Assembly (NCBI GenBank): GCA_905214855.1 | Contig: CAJMNU010000078.1 | Coordinates: 1-6,863 of the forward strand | Direction: 5' to 3' | DNA: 6,863 bases | From: an uncultured bacterium | GTDB taxonomy: Bacteria > Bacillota > Clostridia > Lachnospirales > Lachnospiraceae | Notes under the pieces: generated by a model | What the model saw: the letters and a program-made list of their open reading frames with translations, nothing else | What the model was told of the DNA's origin: nothing | Database searches by the model: none | Position numbers and translations under genes: made by a program | Shown: positions 5,865-6,863 of the stretch, piece after piece | Layout of the letters: every line of letters starts with the position of its first letter | Position numbering within the stretch: the first letter of the stretch is position 1

Positions 5865-6863
5865 ATGAATAAGGAACTGTTAGAGTCTCTTGAGATTCTG
5901 GAAAAGACAAAAGGGATTAAGAAAGATGAGTTAATTGAGGCGATTGAGAATTCTTTGCTGACAGCATGTAAAACGCATTTTGGAAAGGCAGACAATGTCA
6001 GGGCAGTTGTCAATAAGACAACTGGAGATCTGAGCGTTTATGCTGAGAGGGAAGTAGTAGAAAAGGTAGAAGATCCTCTGACACAGATCAGTTTGGCAGA
6101 AGCAAGAATCCGCAATCCGAAATATATTTTGGGTGATCTTGCTCAGGTTCCGATCGCTTCAAAGGAATTTAGCCGTATTGCGACACAGAATGCAAAGAAC
6201 GTGATCACACAGAAAATCCGTGAAGCAGAAAGAACTTCTCTCTATGATGAATTTTCTAAAATGGAAAAGGATATTACTACAGGTGTAGTACAGCGTTATG
6301 TTGGACGCAATCTGAGCATTAATCTGGGACGCACTGATGCAATGCTGAGTGAGAGTGAACAGGTAAAGGGAGAGGTATTCCGTCCAACAGAGCATATCAA
6401 AGTGTATGTGCTTGAAGTCAAGAATACTCCAAAAGGACCAAGGATTTCTGTTTCCAGAACACATCCAGATCTGGTAAAGAGACTGTTTGAATCTGAGGTA
6501 ACAGAGATTAAAGAAGGCATTGTTGAAATCAAAGGAATTGCCCGTGAGGCAGGATCTAGAACAAAGATGGCAGTATATTCCAATGATGAGGCGATCGATC
6601 CGGTTGGAGCTTGTGTTGGTTTGAATGGTTTTAGAGTCAATTCTGTAGTCAATGAGCTGCGTGGAGAGAAGATTGATATTATCAATTGGGATCCAAATCC
6701 GGCATTATTGATCGAGAATGCACTTAGTCCGGCAAAAGTGATCTCTGTAGTGGCAGATGAGGAAGCAAAAGAGGCACAGGTCATTGTTCCAGATTATCAG
6801 CTTTCTCTGGCAATCGGTAAAGAGGGACAGAATGCAAGACTGGCAGCAAAACTGACAGGATTT
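5865..6863 (+). CDS. nusA: Transcription termination/antitermination factor NusA, 3'-truncated by window edge
   Basis: NusA binds RNA polymerase and nascent RNA, promoting pausing, hairpin folding and intrinsic termination, and supporting antitermination complexes. The frame is open from the ATG at 5865 to the last base, 333 residues with no stop; Firmicute NusA proteins are usually ~350-400, so only the tail is missing. Visible: the polymerase-binding N-terminal domain (1-~130, with ARIRNPKYILGD), the S1 domain (~134-200, beginning ITTGVVQRYVGR), KH1 with its GLNG loop (252-255) and the NELRGEKIDII segment, and most of KH2 with GKEG (318-321). In KH1 the residue after GxxG is F256, where small residues are common. 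The start fits the family N-terminus MNKELLE and has GGA (5853-5855) 9 bases upstream. An in-frame ATG at 5805 would add 20 residues but has no ribosome site. It is cotranscribed with rimP unless the hairpin at 5821-5845 terminates. Confidence 0.97.
   Translation, partial: MNKELLESLEILEKTKGIKKDELIEAIENSLLTACKTHFGKADNVRAVVNKTTGDLSVYAEREVVEKVEDPLTQISLAEARIRNPKYILGDLAQVPIASKEFSRIATQNAKNVITQKIREAERTSLYDEFSKMEKDITTGVVQRYVGRNLSINLGRTDAMLSESEQVKGEVFRPTEHIKVYVLEVKNTPKGPRISVSRTHPDLVKRLFESEVTEIKEGIVEIKGIAREAGSRTKMAVYSNDEAIDPVGACVGLNGFRVNSVVNELRGEKIDIINWDPNPALLIENALSPAKVISVVADEEAKEAQVIVPDYQLSLAIGKEGQNARLAAKLTGF

Noticed and set aside
6296..6784. 162-codon minus-strand open frame under nusA
   Set aside because: The plus strand encodes unmistakable NusA S1 and KH domains here, and the reverse product is serine/threonine-rich antisense without a recognisable motif.

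Overview
This window comes from a low-to-mid GC Firmicute, most likely a gut-type Clostridia (Lachnospiraceae-like). That placement is an inference from protein style, the AT-leaning codon use and the rimP-nusA order; no 16S rRNA or species-specific marker is present. All real genes lie on the + strand. The two window edges cut carB (5' end missing) and nusA (3' end missing).

Layout. Positions 1-2517 hold the C-terminal ~78% of carB, the large subunit of carbamoyl-phosphate synthase. A 215-base gap follows, with a strong GC-rich stem (probable carB terminator, possibly an H-type pseudoknot) and then a sigma-70-like promoter. Positions 2733-4433 hold a PAS-GGDEF-EAL cyclic-di-GMP signalling gene that is broken by two single-base changes in homopolymer runs (T7 at 3200-3206, A6 at 3986-3991). 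Its GGDEF site is degenerate, while every EAL phosphodiesterase motif can still be read across the breaks. Positions 4489-5085 encode a short, divergent formate/nitrite transporter (FNT) family channel.

The last part is the start of the conserved rimP-nusA operon. It has a near-consensus promoter (5134-5162), a structured leader with a GNRA-capped terminator-like hairpin (5187-5218), rimP (5293-5757), a 107-base gap with two adjacent perfect hairpins (the second followed by five T), and nusA (from 5865). In Bacillus subtilis this operon is controlled by NusA-stimulated termination in its 5' leader. The leader hairpin here has the interrupted U-tract expected of such a site, and the second hairpin directly before nusA could be an additional control point.

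How the genes relate. carB belongs to pyrimidine/arginine synthesis and rimP/nusA to ribosome maturation and transcription. The signalling gene and the FNT channel sit between these two housekeeping blocks and look like accessory genes. I see no new multi-gene system, mobile element, CRISPR array, tRNA or rRNA. The most interesting signals are the RNA structures around rimP-nusA and after carB, and the doubly frameshifted signalling gene.
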